Assembly (NCBI GenBank): GCA_011390385.1
Contig: JAABSN010000226.1
Span: 1 to 5,270, forward strand
Reading direction: 5' to 3'
Length of the DNA: 5,270 nucleotides
Source of the DNA: Thioalkalivibrio nitratireducens
GTDB lineage: Bacteria; Pseudomonadota; Gammaproteobacteria; Ectothiorhodospirales; Ectothiorhodospiraceae
Numbering within the stretch: position 1 is the first letter of the stretch; the number at the start of each line of letters is the position of its first letter. A program made the translations under genes and the position numbers. This document shows positions 1 to 4,694 of the stretch, in pieces. Under the pieces are notes generated by a model. That model was not told where the DNA came from. It was given only the letters and a program-made list of their open reading frames with translations, and searched no databases.

Positions 1-4
1 CGTC

Positions 5-319
5 ATGACCCAACAGCAGCGGATCACCGAAAAACTCGAGCGGGAATTCAACCCCGTGCATCTGGAAGTGGTCAACGAGAGCCATATGCACAACGTGCCC
101 CCCGGCTCCGAATCCCATTTCAAGGTCACTTTGGTCAGCGAGGCGTTCGCCGGCCAGAAGCCGGTCGCCCGGCATCGCATGGTCAACAAGGCACTTGCCG
201 AGGAATTGGCCGGGGGCATTCACGCGCTGGCCCTGCACACGCTGGAACCGGACCAGTGGTTCGAGCAGGCGGGCAAAGTGCCGGACTCCCCTCCCTGCCT
301 TGGTGGAGGAAAGACCTGA
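5..319 (+). CDS. bolA: BolA family protein
   Basis: BolA proteins are small cytoplasmic partners of monothiol glutaredoxins. They share or relay [2Fe-2S] clusters and can act as DNA-binding regulators of morphology and stress genes (family knowledge). The 104-residue product has the family's usual length; E. coli BolA is 105 aa. The hallmark core is clear: LEVVNESHMHN at residues 20-30, GSESHFKV at 34-41, RHRMVNKALAEEL at 56-68 and IHALALHTL at 72-80. The tail SPPCLGGG (95-102) matches the E. coli C-terminal SPPC motif with its conserved cysteine. The ATG lies four bases inside the window, so the ribosome-binding site and promoter cannot be seen; the start is supported because the N-terminus aligns with other BolA proteins. 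The downstream phosphatase gene is co-oriented, 139 bp away. In E. coli bolA stands near tig and clpPX; that is not the case downstream here. Confidence 0.95.
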   Translation: MTQQQRITEKLEREFNPVHLEVVNESHMHNVPPGSESHFKVTLVSEAFAGQKPVARHRMVNKALAEELAGGIHALALHTLEPDQWFEQAGKVPDSPPCLGGGKT

Positions 320-337
320 ACCCGCCTGGCGGAACGC

Positions 338-419
338 GCGGAAAATACAGTACCGGATCGCTTCGCCGGAGACACCGGCGCCTCGTCCGGCTCTGCTGCG
401 CAGGGGCCGAATTTTCCGC
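338..419. repeat. Inverted repeat and small hairpin between bolA and the phosphatase gene
   Basis: The 139-bp spacer contains a perfect 9-bp inverted repeat, GCGGAAAAT (338-346) and ATTTTCCGC (411-419), with arms 64 bp apart. Between them lies a 6-bp hairpin, CGCCGG/CCGGCG with loop AGACA (364-380), which could form after bolA. There is no T-tract after either, so an intrinsic terminator is not well supported. The arrangement could be chance, a weak transcript-end structure, or the remnant of a small inserted element of about 82 bp. Confidence 0.3.
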
Positions 420-458
420 AAGGCCGGCCAGCCGGGTTACTCGGTCGAGGCGGGAGCC

Positions 459-1637
459 ATGACGCAAACCGCACAGGAGTGGAACACGACCGCGCCGTCA
501 GGGGCCGGTTTCGCGAACCTTCTGGCCAGCCTGGAACACGGGCTCGGGTCCGGCGACATCCAAAATCCCGAGACACCTCTGGCCATCCTTTCTCCGGAGG
601 TCATCGCCGGGTACGCGCATGTACTCGTCTGGCTGATCGACGGCTTCGCACTTGAGTACCTCGACCACACTCCGATGTTGAGGCAGGACTTTGCGCTGCA
701 GCTGGAGTCCGTCTTCCCTTCGACGACTGCCAGCGCCATCAGCAGCCTGCTCACCGGCCAGACACCGGCCCAGCACGGAGTGCTGGGATGGAAGACCTAC
801 CTCCCGCAGCCCAACCGCACCCTGACGGTGCTGCCTGCCCATGAAACGGACCACGCCGAGCAACGCCACCCGCTCGATCGGGAGACACTGCACACCCGCC
901 TTCGACCACAACCGCTGGTCAACCGCATCGCCCGCAATTGCACCTTCATAGCCCCGGCCACGATCGCGTATTCGGCCTATAACCGTCTCATGAGCGGATC
1001 GGCACGGGTGATCCCGTTCGAAACACTCGAGCAGGTGCCGGGCATGGCGGCCGAACGGGTTCGGGAAACCGCCGGTGAGTCCCACTTCACCTATCTCTAC
1101 TGGTCCACGCTCGACCGCCTCGGTCATGACTACGGGCCGCGCAGCAAGGAAGTCCACACCCACCTGCACGAGCTCGATGAAGCCTATGCCCGGCTCCGCG
1201 AGTCACTGGCGGGGACCGATACCCTGTTGCTGACGACCACCGATCACGGGATGCGGCCGGTGACCGAGCGTCTGGACATGCGAGCCAACCCTGGCGCATG
1301 GAACTGCCTGCAACGCCCGTTGACCGGAGAGCCGCGCGCAGCGCTCGCGCACGTGCGGCCCGGCCGACACCGCCGGTTCCGGGAGGCGATGCGCGACCAT
1401 TTCGGCAACCGCGTCGAGGTGATCGCAATGGACCAATGGCTCGGCGGTCGAGCTTTTGGGGCCGGCCTGCCGCACCCGGAACTCCAGGCACGTGCCGGGG
1501 ACTACCTGCTGCTGCCGGACGCGGACAGTTATCTGGTCGATGCGGCCAACGGCGACGGACCCTCTTATCGAGGCGCACACGGCGGTCTGACGCCTGCGGA
1601 ACGCGACATCCCATTGTTCCTGTATCGGGGTTCCTGA
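459..1637 (+). CDS. Alkaline phosphatase superfamily protein (type I phosphodiesterase/nucleotide pyrophosphatase-like)
   Basis: The 392-aa product is a two-metal phospho- or phosphodiester hydrolase of the alkaline phosphatase superfamily, closest in pattern to the nucleotide pyrophosphatase/phosphodiesterase group. Metal-site motifs appear in the expected order: Asp61 in LIDGF; Thr90 in FPSTTASAISSLLTG, which sits exactly ten residues before the TG glycine as the NPP nucleophile does; Asp219 and His223 in STLDRLGHDYGP; Asp262-His263 in TTTDHG; and His374 in GAHGGLTPAERDIPLF. The substrate is unknown. No signal peptide or membrane segment is evident, so it is probably cytoplasmic, unlike many secreted relatives. 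The frame is open upstream to 195, but that would overlap bolA. The ATG at 459 is chosen because GAGG at 447-450 lies 8 nt upstream and the encoded N-terminus is polar and non-conserved, as expected before the first beta-strand. It may share a transcript with bolA. The family call is sure; the reaction is not. Confidence 0.85.
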   Translation: MTQTAQEWNTTAPSGAGFANLLASLEHGLGSGDIQNPETPLAILSPEVIAGYAHVLVWLIDGFALEYLDHTPMLRQDFALQLESVFPSTTASAISSLLTGQTPAQHGVLGWKTYLPQPNRTLTVLPAHETDHAEQRHPLDRETLHTRLRPQPLVNRIARNCTFIAPATIAYSAYNRLMSGSARVIPFETLEQVPGMAAERVRETAGESHFTYLYWSTLDRLGHDYGPRSKEVHTHLHELDEAYARLRESLAGTDTLLLTTTDHGMRPVTERLDMRANPGAWNCLQRPLTGEPRAALAHVRPGRHRRFREAMRDHFGNRVEVIAMDQWLGGRAFGAGLPHPELQARAGDYLLLPDADSYLVDAANGDGPSYRGAHGGLTPAERDIPLFLYRGS

Positions 1638-1670
1638 CCGGAAATGGGGCATAAGAGCGGCGACTCGGGG

Positions 1671-1676
1671 TAAAAT
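1671..1676 (+). promoter_or_regulatory. Possible -10 element for the small hypothetical gene
   Basis: TAAAAT (5 of 6 to the sigma70 -10 consensus) stands in the 71-bp spacer, 32 bp before the next ATG. The expected -35 position (about 1648-1653, GGCATA) is poor, so this is a weak candidate. Read-through from the phosphatase gene is an equally good explanation. Confidence 0.25.
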
Positions 1677-1708
1677 GACAGCAGGAACGACAGCCAACGA
1701 GATCCGCG

Positions 1709-2011
1709 ATGAACGACATTACCGAAGAAGCCTACAACAACGCGGCGCAGAAGCTCATCGACCTCGCCAACACGCTGTCCGCGGATGGACATGCGCCAGA
1801 CGTGCATGAAGTCGCCGATGGCCTGCTCGCGGGCGCGATTCATTTCTGGCTGTACAGCCGCCAACCCTGCGGGGATGCATTCTGCGAATCCTGCGCGCCG
1901 TTCAGCGACCCCGAAAGCCGGCTCGGAGTGCTGCGCGAGTTGGTGGACGAACTGGGGCGGGATAGCGAGTATTTTCACTCGGCGACCGATACGCCGGCCG
2001 GCCACGCCTGA
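1709..2011 (+). CDS. Conserved-looking small hypothetical protein with a Cys cluster
   Basis: The 100-aa product is acidic, soluble and probably helical; I cannot name its family securely. The N-terminal half (ITEEAYNNAAQKLIDLANTL, residues 4-23) and the following helix (EVADGLLAGAIHFWLYS, 34-50) look like an amphipathic helical pair. This is reminiscent of the short DUF3144-type proteins (helix with LAN, then an alanine/aromatic helix), which is a resemblance from memory and not a call. A distinctive segment follows: Cys54, Cys59 and Cys62 (C-x4-C-x2-C), which could bind a metal or simply be redox-active. The ATG has only a weak ribosome-binding site (CGAG about 7 nt upstream). It is co-oriented with and 71 bp after the phosphatase gene. 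Codon use resembles its neighbours, supporting a real gene. The stop codon lies inside the stem of the hairpin shared with the convergent kinase gene. Confidence 0.65.
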   Translation: MNDITEEAYNNAAQKLIDLANTLSADGHAPDVHEVADGLLAGAIHFWLYSRQPCGDAFCESCAPFSDPESRLGVLRELVDELGRDSEYFHSATDTPAGHA

Positions 2012-2031
2012 CCGGCATTCATCGGCCGGTC
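2010..2031. terminator. Hairpin between convergent genes
   Basis: A perfect 7-bp stem, GACCGGC (2010-2016) and GCCGGTC (2025-2031) with an 8-nt loop, includes parts of the stop codons of both converging genes. It could act as a bidirectional transcript end or as a 3'-end stabiliser. Neither strand has a T-tract after it, so intrinsic termination is uncertain. Confidence 0.45.
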
Positions 2032-2926
2032 AACAAGCGGCTGTTCCCGTGCCCCGGTCCGTCGCAGGAAAAAGCTGACCCAGCCCCTGCTGCACCAGCT
2101 TGCGCTCGGCAAGCCGTACTGCTGACTCCAGCGCCTGCTCGGGAGGCTGTCCGGAGGACAGTGCGTGGATCAGTCCGGCGTTGAAGGTATCGCCGGCACC
2201 CACGCTATCGACAACGACCACGCCCGCTTGCGGTGGACAGTGCCACACCTCGCCCCCCCAAGCGATCCACGCACCGCGCCGGCCCCAGGTCAACGTCTGC
2301 ACCTGCTCCGGGCGTTGCCGCGCAGCATGCTGGATGAATGCCTCCGGGTCCACCGCCCCCATTGCCTCCGCCCAGCCGCGCGAAAACAGCAGCACATCCG
2401 CCACTGGCAGGGCCTGATCCAGACCGTCCCTGGGCTTCTCCAACTCCAGCGACAGCGGGGGATCGACGGCGGCTCCTCGTGCCGCAAGCAGCATCGCCGG
2501 CAGTTCGAGCGGGTTACGCCCCTCGAAATGGAACCAGTCATAGCCGGAAAGCGGCAGCCGCCGAAAATCGGCCGCTGAAAGCTCGGGAAGATCGCGGAAA
2601 TGCACGATGGTGCGGGTCCCGGAATCCGCGGCGCGCAGAATGTGGGACGTGGGGACTCGTCCGGGGACACGAACGCAGGTTGCGGTTCCGATGCCCTGTT
2701 GCTGCAACAAGGTCAGCAGCGCCGCACCCTCCGGCCCGGTGGCGATCGTTGCAGCGAGATCGACCCGATGCCCCGCCTGGGCCAACACGCAGGCTGTGTT
2801 CGCCGCATTACCGCCGGGAAGAGTGGCACTCGCGATCGCCCGCAGCTCGGCGTCTTCACACGGATACGCGGCGACGTCGAGAATGTGATCGACGGTGGCG
2901 CCGCCGGTTACCAGGATATGCGCCAT
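2030..2926 (-). CDS. PfkB-family sugar kinase, ketohexokinase-like
   Basis: The product belongs to the ribokinase/PfkB fold and most likely phosphorylates a ketose with ATP; ketohexokinase makes fructose 1-phosphate. At 298 aa it has the same length as human KHK, and the family-specific blocks match human KHK as I recall it: YPCEDAELR (21-29; human YPKEDSEIR), PGGNAAN (37-43), SGTRTI (102-107), WFHFEGRN (131-138; human WIHIEGRN), LELEKPRDGL (160-169; human VEVEKPREEL), and the PfkB signature DSVGAGDTFNAG (240-251) with catalytic base Asp246. Asp13, Asn40 and Asn43 occupy the expected sugar-binding positions. The C-terminal RLAERKLVQQGLGQL fits the last helix. The ATG is preceded by GTGGAG (2940-2935) at 8-nt spacing. 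It stands alone, with no sugar transporter or aldolase beside it. Substrate specificity is inferred; another ketose or nucleoside-type substrate is possible. Confidence 0.88.
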   Translation of the reverse strand: MAHILVTGGATVDHILDVAAYPCEDAELRAIASATLPGGNAANTACVLAQAGHRVDLAATIATGPEGAALLTLLQQQGIGTATCVRVPGRVPTSHILRAADSGTRTIVHFRDLPELSAADFRRLPLSGYDWFHFEGRNPLELPAMLLAARGAAVDPPLSLELEKPRDGLDQALPVADVLLFSRGWAEAMGAVDPEAFIQHAARQRPEQVQTLTWGRRGAWIAWGGEVWHCPPQAGVVVVDSVGAGDTFNAGLIHALSSGQPPEQALESAVRLAERKLVQQGLGQLFPATDRGTGTAAC

Positions 2927-2940
2927 CGCGCGGGCTCCAC

Positions 2941-2963
2941 GTAGAATGCACCCGGCATTCTAC
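2941..2963. promoter_or_regulatory. Palindrome in the divergent spacer with mirrored -10-like hexamers
   Basis: Perfect 9-bp arms, GTAGAATGC (2941-2949) and GCATTCTAC (2955-2963), flank ACCCG. Each arm contains TAGAAT, so a -10-like hexamer is present on both strands (plus 2942-2947, minus 2962-2957). The minus-strand copy is correctly placed to start the kinase transcript near 2950, ahead of its ribosome-binding site at 2940-2935, although no good -35 is visible. The symmetry equally suits a dimeric repressor operator, or a hairpin at the 5' end of the kinase mRNA. Confidence 0.45.
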
Positions 2964-2971
2964 CGGCATGA

Positions 2972-3000
2972 TCGGCATTTCCGGCCATCGGCCCTACAAT
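2972..3000 (+). promoter_or_regulatory. Sigma70-like promoter for the SnoaL-like gene
   Basis: TCGGCA (2972-2977, 4 of 6 to the -35 consensus) and TACAAT (2995-3000, 5 of 6 to the -10 consensus) are separated by exactly 17 bp. This predicts a start near 3007 and a leader of about 24 nt. A small inverted repeat, CCCTA-CAA-TAGGG (2992-3004), surrounds the -10 element and could be an operator half or chance. Confidence 0.5.
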
Positions 3001-3030
3001 AGGGAAACACGGACCAGGACGAGGACGAAA

Positions 3031-3441
3031 ATGGCGGGTTACGAATCGGCACAGGCGGCGGAAACTGCGTTCTATCAGGCGTTCGAACGCGGGAGCCTGG
3101 CCCTGATGACCGAGGTCTGGGCGGACGACCCGGATATCGTCTGCGTTCATCCGGGCGGTGAGCGTCTGCAGGGCCGCGAGGCGGTACTGGAAAGTTGGGG
3201 TGAGATTCTGGCAGCCATGCAGGACGTGGTGGTGCGCGCCACCGATGTGGTTGTCCTCGGGCACGGCAAATTTGTTCTTCACCATGTGCGCGAGCAGTTG
3301 TTCGTCGACGGCCAGCGGCGTGGCGTGATTCTGGCGACCAATGCCTACCGGCTGACCACCGAAGGCTGGCAGATGGTGCTCCATCACGGCGCACCGGATC
3401 CTTCCCCGCCACCGGCGCTGGAGTCGGTCGGCCTGCACTGA
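3031..3441 (+). CDS. Nuclear transport factor 2 / SnoaL-like (DUF4440-type) domain protein
   Basis: The 136-aa product looks like a single-domain alpha+beta-barrel protein of the NTF2-like superfamily, a fold used for ketosteroid isomerases, polyketide cyclases and many uncharacterised stress proteins. Visible features are the N-terminal helix AAETAFYQAFERGSLALMTEVWADDPDIVCVHPGG (9-43), where the family typically has a D-x-D/H-x-hydrophobic strand after W; the GREAVLESWGEIL helix (48-60); and then long beta-strands (VVVRATDVVVLGHGKFVLHHVRE, RRGVILATNAYRLTTEGWQMVLHHG), with the terminal W-x-hydrophobic-x-HH-G strand typical of the group. His40, His84-85 and His118-119 would line the pocket. 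The substrate is unknown. The ATG at 3031 has GAGG at 3021-3024, 6 nt upstream; the frame is open much further upstream, but that stretch is antisense to the kinase gene. It is transcribed divergently from the kinase gene, probably from the promoter at 2972-3000. Confidence 0.82.
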   Translation: MAGYESAQAAETAFYQAFERGSLALMTEVWADDPDIVCVHPGGERLQGREAVLESWGEILAAMQDVVVRATDVVVLGHGKFVLHHVREQLFVDGQRRGVILATNAYRLTTEGWQMVLHHGAPDPSPPPALESVGLH

Positions 3442-3451
3442 ACGTTTTCTC

Positions 3452-3488
3452 CCGGCTTCGCCGGAAGCGTCGCGGCGACACTCGCCGC
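3452..3488. terminator. Two hairpins between convergent genes
   Basis: The 52-bp gap between the stop codons holds two GC-rich stems: CCGGC-TTC-GCCGG (3452-3464) and the perfect 7-bp GCGGCGA-CAC-TCGCCGC (3472-3488). Both are symmetrical and so could serve either gene. No T-tract follows on either strand, so they may be Rho-dependent pause structures or mRNA 3' stabilisers and not textbook intrinsic terminators. Confidence 0.5.
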
Positions 3489-3493
3489 AGCGG

Positions 3494-4042
3494 TCAGACT
3501 ACCCCCTGCCGGGATACCGGGCACAGATCCGGCCGTTGCGTCTGAATGGCCCTGCATGCCGTCTGCACGGCATCGCGCACGCGCTGGTTCCGCCCCTGGA
3601 GCACGATGGTCGCCACCTCGCGGTAGAGGGGATCGCGGATCTCGAACAGCTCCTCGAGACGTTTTCGCGGGTCTGACACCGCATTCAGCAACGGGCGGCG
3701 CCGACTCTTGCGCGTGCGCCGATGCTGCTCCGCCACCGGTACGCGCAGATACAGCACGCAGTGCTGCTTCAGCAGTTCGCGGTTCTCGGGGCGCATCACG
3801 ATACCGCCGCCGGTCGCCAGCACGATGTTCTCGCGCCCCAGCAGTTCGCGCAGCACCTCCGTCTCGCGATGGCGAAAGCCGTCTTCGCCCTCGAATTCGA
3901 AGATGGTCGGGATATCCACCCCGGTGCGCTTTTCGATCTCATGGTCGGAATCGAGAAACTGGCGCCGCAACAGCAACGCCAGACCCCGGCCCACGGTACT
4001 CTTCCCGGCCCCCATGGGACCGACCAACACGATGTTCTGCAT
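3494..4042 (-). CDS. aroK: Shikimate kinase
   Basis: Shikimate kinase transfers phosphate from ATP to the 3-hydroxyl of shikimate, the fifth step of the cytoplasmic chorismate pathway to aromatic amino acids. The 182-aa product (family about 170-175) has the Walker A GPMGAGKST (8-16), the shikimate-binding Asp in DSDHEIEKRTG (31-41, Asp33), FRHRE with Arg57 (56-60), the Gly-rich LATGGG (75-80), the lid RRRPLL (114-119) and RDPLYREVA (136-144). These match E. coli AroK block by block, hence aroK and not aroL. The C-terminus carries a short extra tail (about 168-182). I chose the ATG at 4042 because MQNIVLVGPMG matches the normal family N-terminus. An in-frame ATG at 4084 (adds MAFFWPVASVGFPS) has a slightly better ribosome-binding site, AAGG at 9 nt. 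In many gammaproteobacteria aroB follows aroK; here a convergent unrelated gene follows. Confidence 0.95.
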   Translation of the reverse strand: MQNIVLVGPMGAGKSTVGRGLALLLRRQFLDSDHEIEKRTGVDIPTIFEFEGEDGFRHRETEVLRELLGRENIVLATGGGIVMRPENRELLKQHCVLYLRVPVAEQHRRTRKSRRRPLLNAVSDPRKRLEELFEIRDPLYREVATIVLQGRNQRVRDAVQTACRAIQTQRPDLCPVSRQGVV

Positions 4043-4210
4043 GGATGGGAAGCCTACGCTGGCAACGGGCCAAAAAAAAGCCATCCTGGGAAGCCTTCGC
4101 GGATCAGGCGCGGGGAACACCAACAGCAACGGGGGAATCGACCGACCATAGGCTGGTCTCCTACACGGTGCGTGGGTCGGGCCAGCTACAACTTTCACGC
4201 TACCTGTCAT
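4043..4210. other. Leader region of aroK, no gene
   Basis: This stretch lies directly upstream of aroK, whose promoter must be here or in the repeats beyond; I see no convincing -35/-10 pair on the minus strand. It contains a 14-bp near-duplicate, TGGGAAGCCTACGC (4046-4059) and TGGGAAGCCTTCGC (4087-4100), one just upstream of each candidate aroK start. It also has a run of eight A (4072-4079; T on the aroK strand) and a short palindrome GACCA-TAGGC-TGGTC (4144-4158). Confidence 0.5.
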
Positions 4211-4214
4211 GGCC

Positions 4215-4332
4215 ATGCCCGCCACCCCGAACCATGAAAGTCCAAGAGCTGCGACAAGCTGGGTGTCCTGTAAACCGACAAGCTGGGTGTCCTGTAAACG
4301 ATGCCCGCCACCCCGAACCATGAAAGTCCAAG
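4215..4332 (+). repeat. 32-bp direct repeat, two identical copies
   Basis: A 32-bp block beginning ATGCCCGCCACCCCGAACC occurs at 4215-4246 and again, without mismatch, at 4301-4332. The copies start 86 bp apart. They enclose the two tandem copies of the 24-bp unit, and the second copy runs straight into the terminal repeat of the 112-bp element, sharing G4332. Identity over 32 bp implies recent duplication or homogenisation. No coding sense is apparent. Confidence 0.9.
4252..4299 (+). repeat. 24-bp tandem repeat, two perfect copies
   Basis: Copies at 4252-4275 and 4276-4299 are identical and directly abutting. The unit core is ACAAGCTGGGTGTCCTGT, preceded by CG and followed by AAAC. GACA and TGTC within the unit are inverted repeats of each other, so each unit could form a small hairpin or bind a dimeric protein. 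With no spacers between copies, this is not a CRISPR array. Confidence 0.9.
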
Positions 4333-4443
4333 CGTAGGGTGTCAATGAGCGCAGCGAATTGCACCGCTCGAGGCCCGGGAGCCTGGGTTTCGTGGCCGGC
4401 GCGGTGTCGGTGCGGTTCGGCTTCGCCTCACGGCACCCTACGC
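4332..4443. repeat. 112-bp twin-hairpin element (REP/BIME- or MITE-like)
   Basis: Perfect 10-bp terminal inverted repeats, GCGTAGGGTG (4332-4341) and CACCCTACGC (4434-4443), bound a 112-bp non-coding element. The similarity of the arms continues imperfectly inward for about 35 bp (4332-4366 against 4408-4443). Each arm can also fold alone: the left arm pairs GGTG-CAAT with ATTG-CACC (4338-4346, 4358-4365, one bulged base), and the right arm pairs GGTGC with GCACC (4409-4413, 4433-4437) around a GGC-TTC-GCC stem. Dispersed palindromes beginning GTAGGGTG are familiar from gammaproteobacterial intergenic regions (from memory). No transposase and no target-site duplication (flanks TCCAA and GGGTT) are seen, so it is a passive element or one mobilised in trans. 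Confidence 0.75.
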
Positions 4444-4458
4444 GGGTTCTTTCACGCT

Positions 4459-4590
4459 CGACAAGCTGCGACATGCTGGGCGACAAGCTGGGTGTCCTGT
4501 CAACGACAAGCTCGACAAGCTGGGTGTCCTGTCAACGCCGTCCTGTCACCGCCGGTCCGAGCAGGAAGCGACAGACTGGGTTTCCTATCG
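4459..4590 (+). repeat. Further copies of the 24-bp unit, intact and decayed
   Basis: Two intact copies lie at 4481-4504 and 4513-4536. They differ from the left-hand pair by ending TCAAC in place of TAAAC, so each pair has its own version. Around them are fragments: CGACAAGCTG at 4459-4468, CGACATGCTGGG at 4469-4480, CGACAAGCT at 4504-4512, TCCTGTCAC around 4540-4549, and a diverged copy at 4569-4590 (CGACAGACTGGGTTTCCTATCG in part). On the opposite strand the intact copies begin GTTGACAGG and so carry a perfect TTGACA hexamer, but no -10 lies at the right distance. Confidence 0.85.
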
Positions 4591-4638
4591 AAGCACGATA
4601 TCTACCTACCACGGCCCAACGTTATGGGCTCCGCATGA

Positions 4639-4679
4639 TTGTGCGACCCCGATCGCACGTATATAGTATTTGTATATAG
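4639..4679 (+). promoter_or_regulatory. vapBC promoter and probable autoregulatory operator
   Basis: TTGTGC (4639-4644) and TATAGT (4662-4667, 5 of 6 to the -10 consensus) are 17 bp apart and predict a start near 4674. Two symmetric sites overlap this promoter: GTGCGA-CCCCGA-TCGCAC (4641-4658), and a pair of GTATATAG boxes (4659-4666 and 4672-4679) whose TATATA cores also make an inverted repeat. VapB-VapC complexes normally repress their own promoter by binding such paired sites; assigning these boxes to VapB is inference. Confidence 0.6.
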
Positions 4680-4694
4680 CATCGGAGCCCACCC

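Noticed and set aside
195..458. Upstream extension of the phosphatase frame into bolA
   Set aside because: It would overlap bolA in another frame and adds no family-like sequence; the ATG at 459 has a suitable ribosome-binding site.
498..1169. Long minus-strand open frame of 223 codons, and a second at 1087-1719
   Set aside because: Both lie antisense to the phosphatase gene, whose catalytic motifs are unmistakable. Their translations show no recognisable domain and are rich in residues expected from reverse reading of GC-rich codons.
2338..3030. Long upstream extension of the SnoaL-like reading frame
   Set aside because: The extension is antisense to the kinase gene and rich in Pro/Arg. 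The ATG at 3031 has a good ribosome-binding site and promoter and gives the normal family length.
3556..4323. Plus-strand open frames of 147-255 codons across aroK
   Set aside because: They are shadows of aroK, which has all shikimate kinase motifs on the opposite strand.
4252..4536. CRISPR array
   Set aside because: The 24-bp units abut directly or are separated by fragments of themselves; there are no spacers of uniform length and no cas genes.
4481..4536. Promoters on the minus strand from the TTGACA inside the 24-bp units
   Set aside because: No -10-like hexamer lies 16-18 bp downstream of either TTGACA, so the -35 match alone is not enough.
4339..4679. Open frames of about 100 codons across the repeat region
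   Set aside because: They translate the repeats and the palindromic element, have no ribosome-binding site and no domain resemblance.
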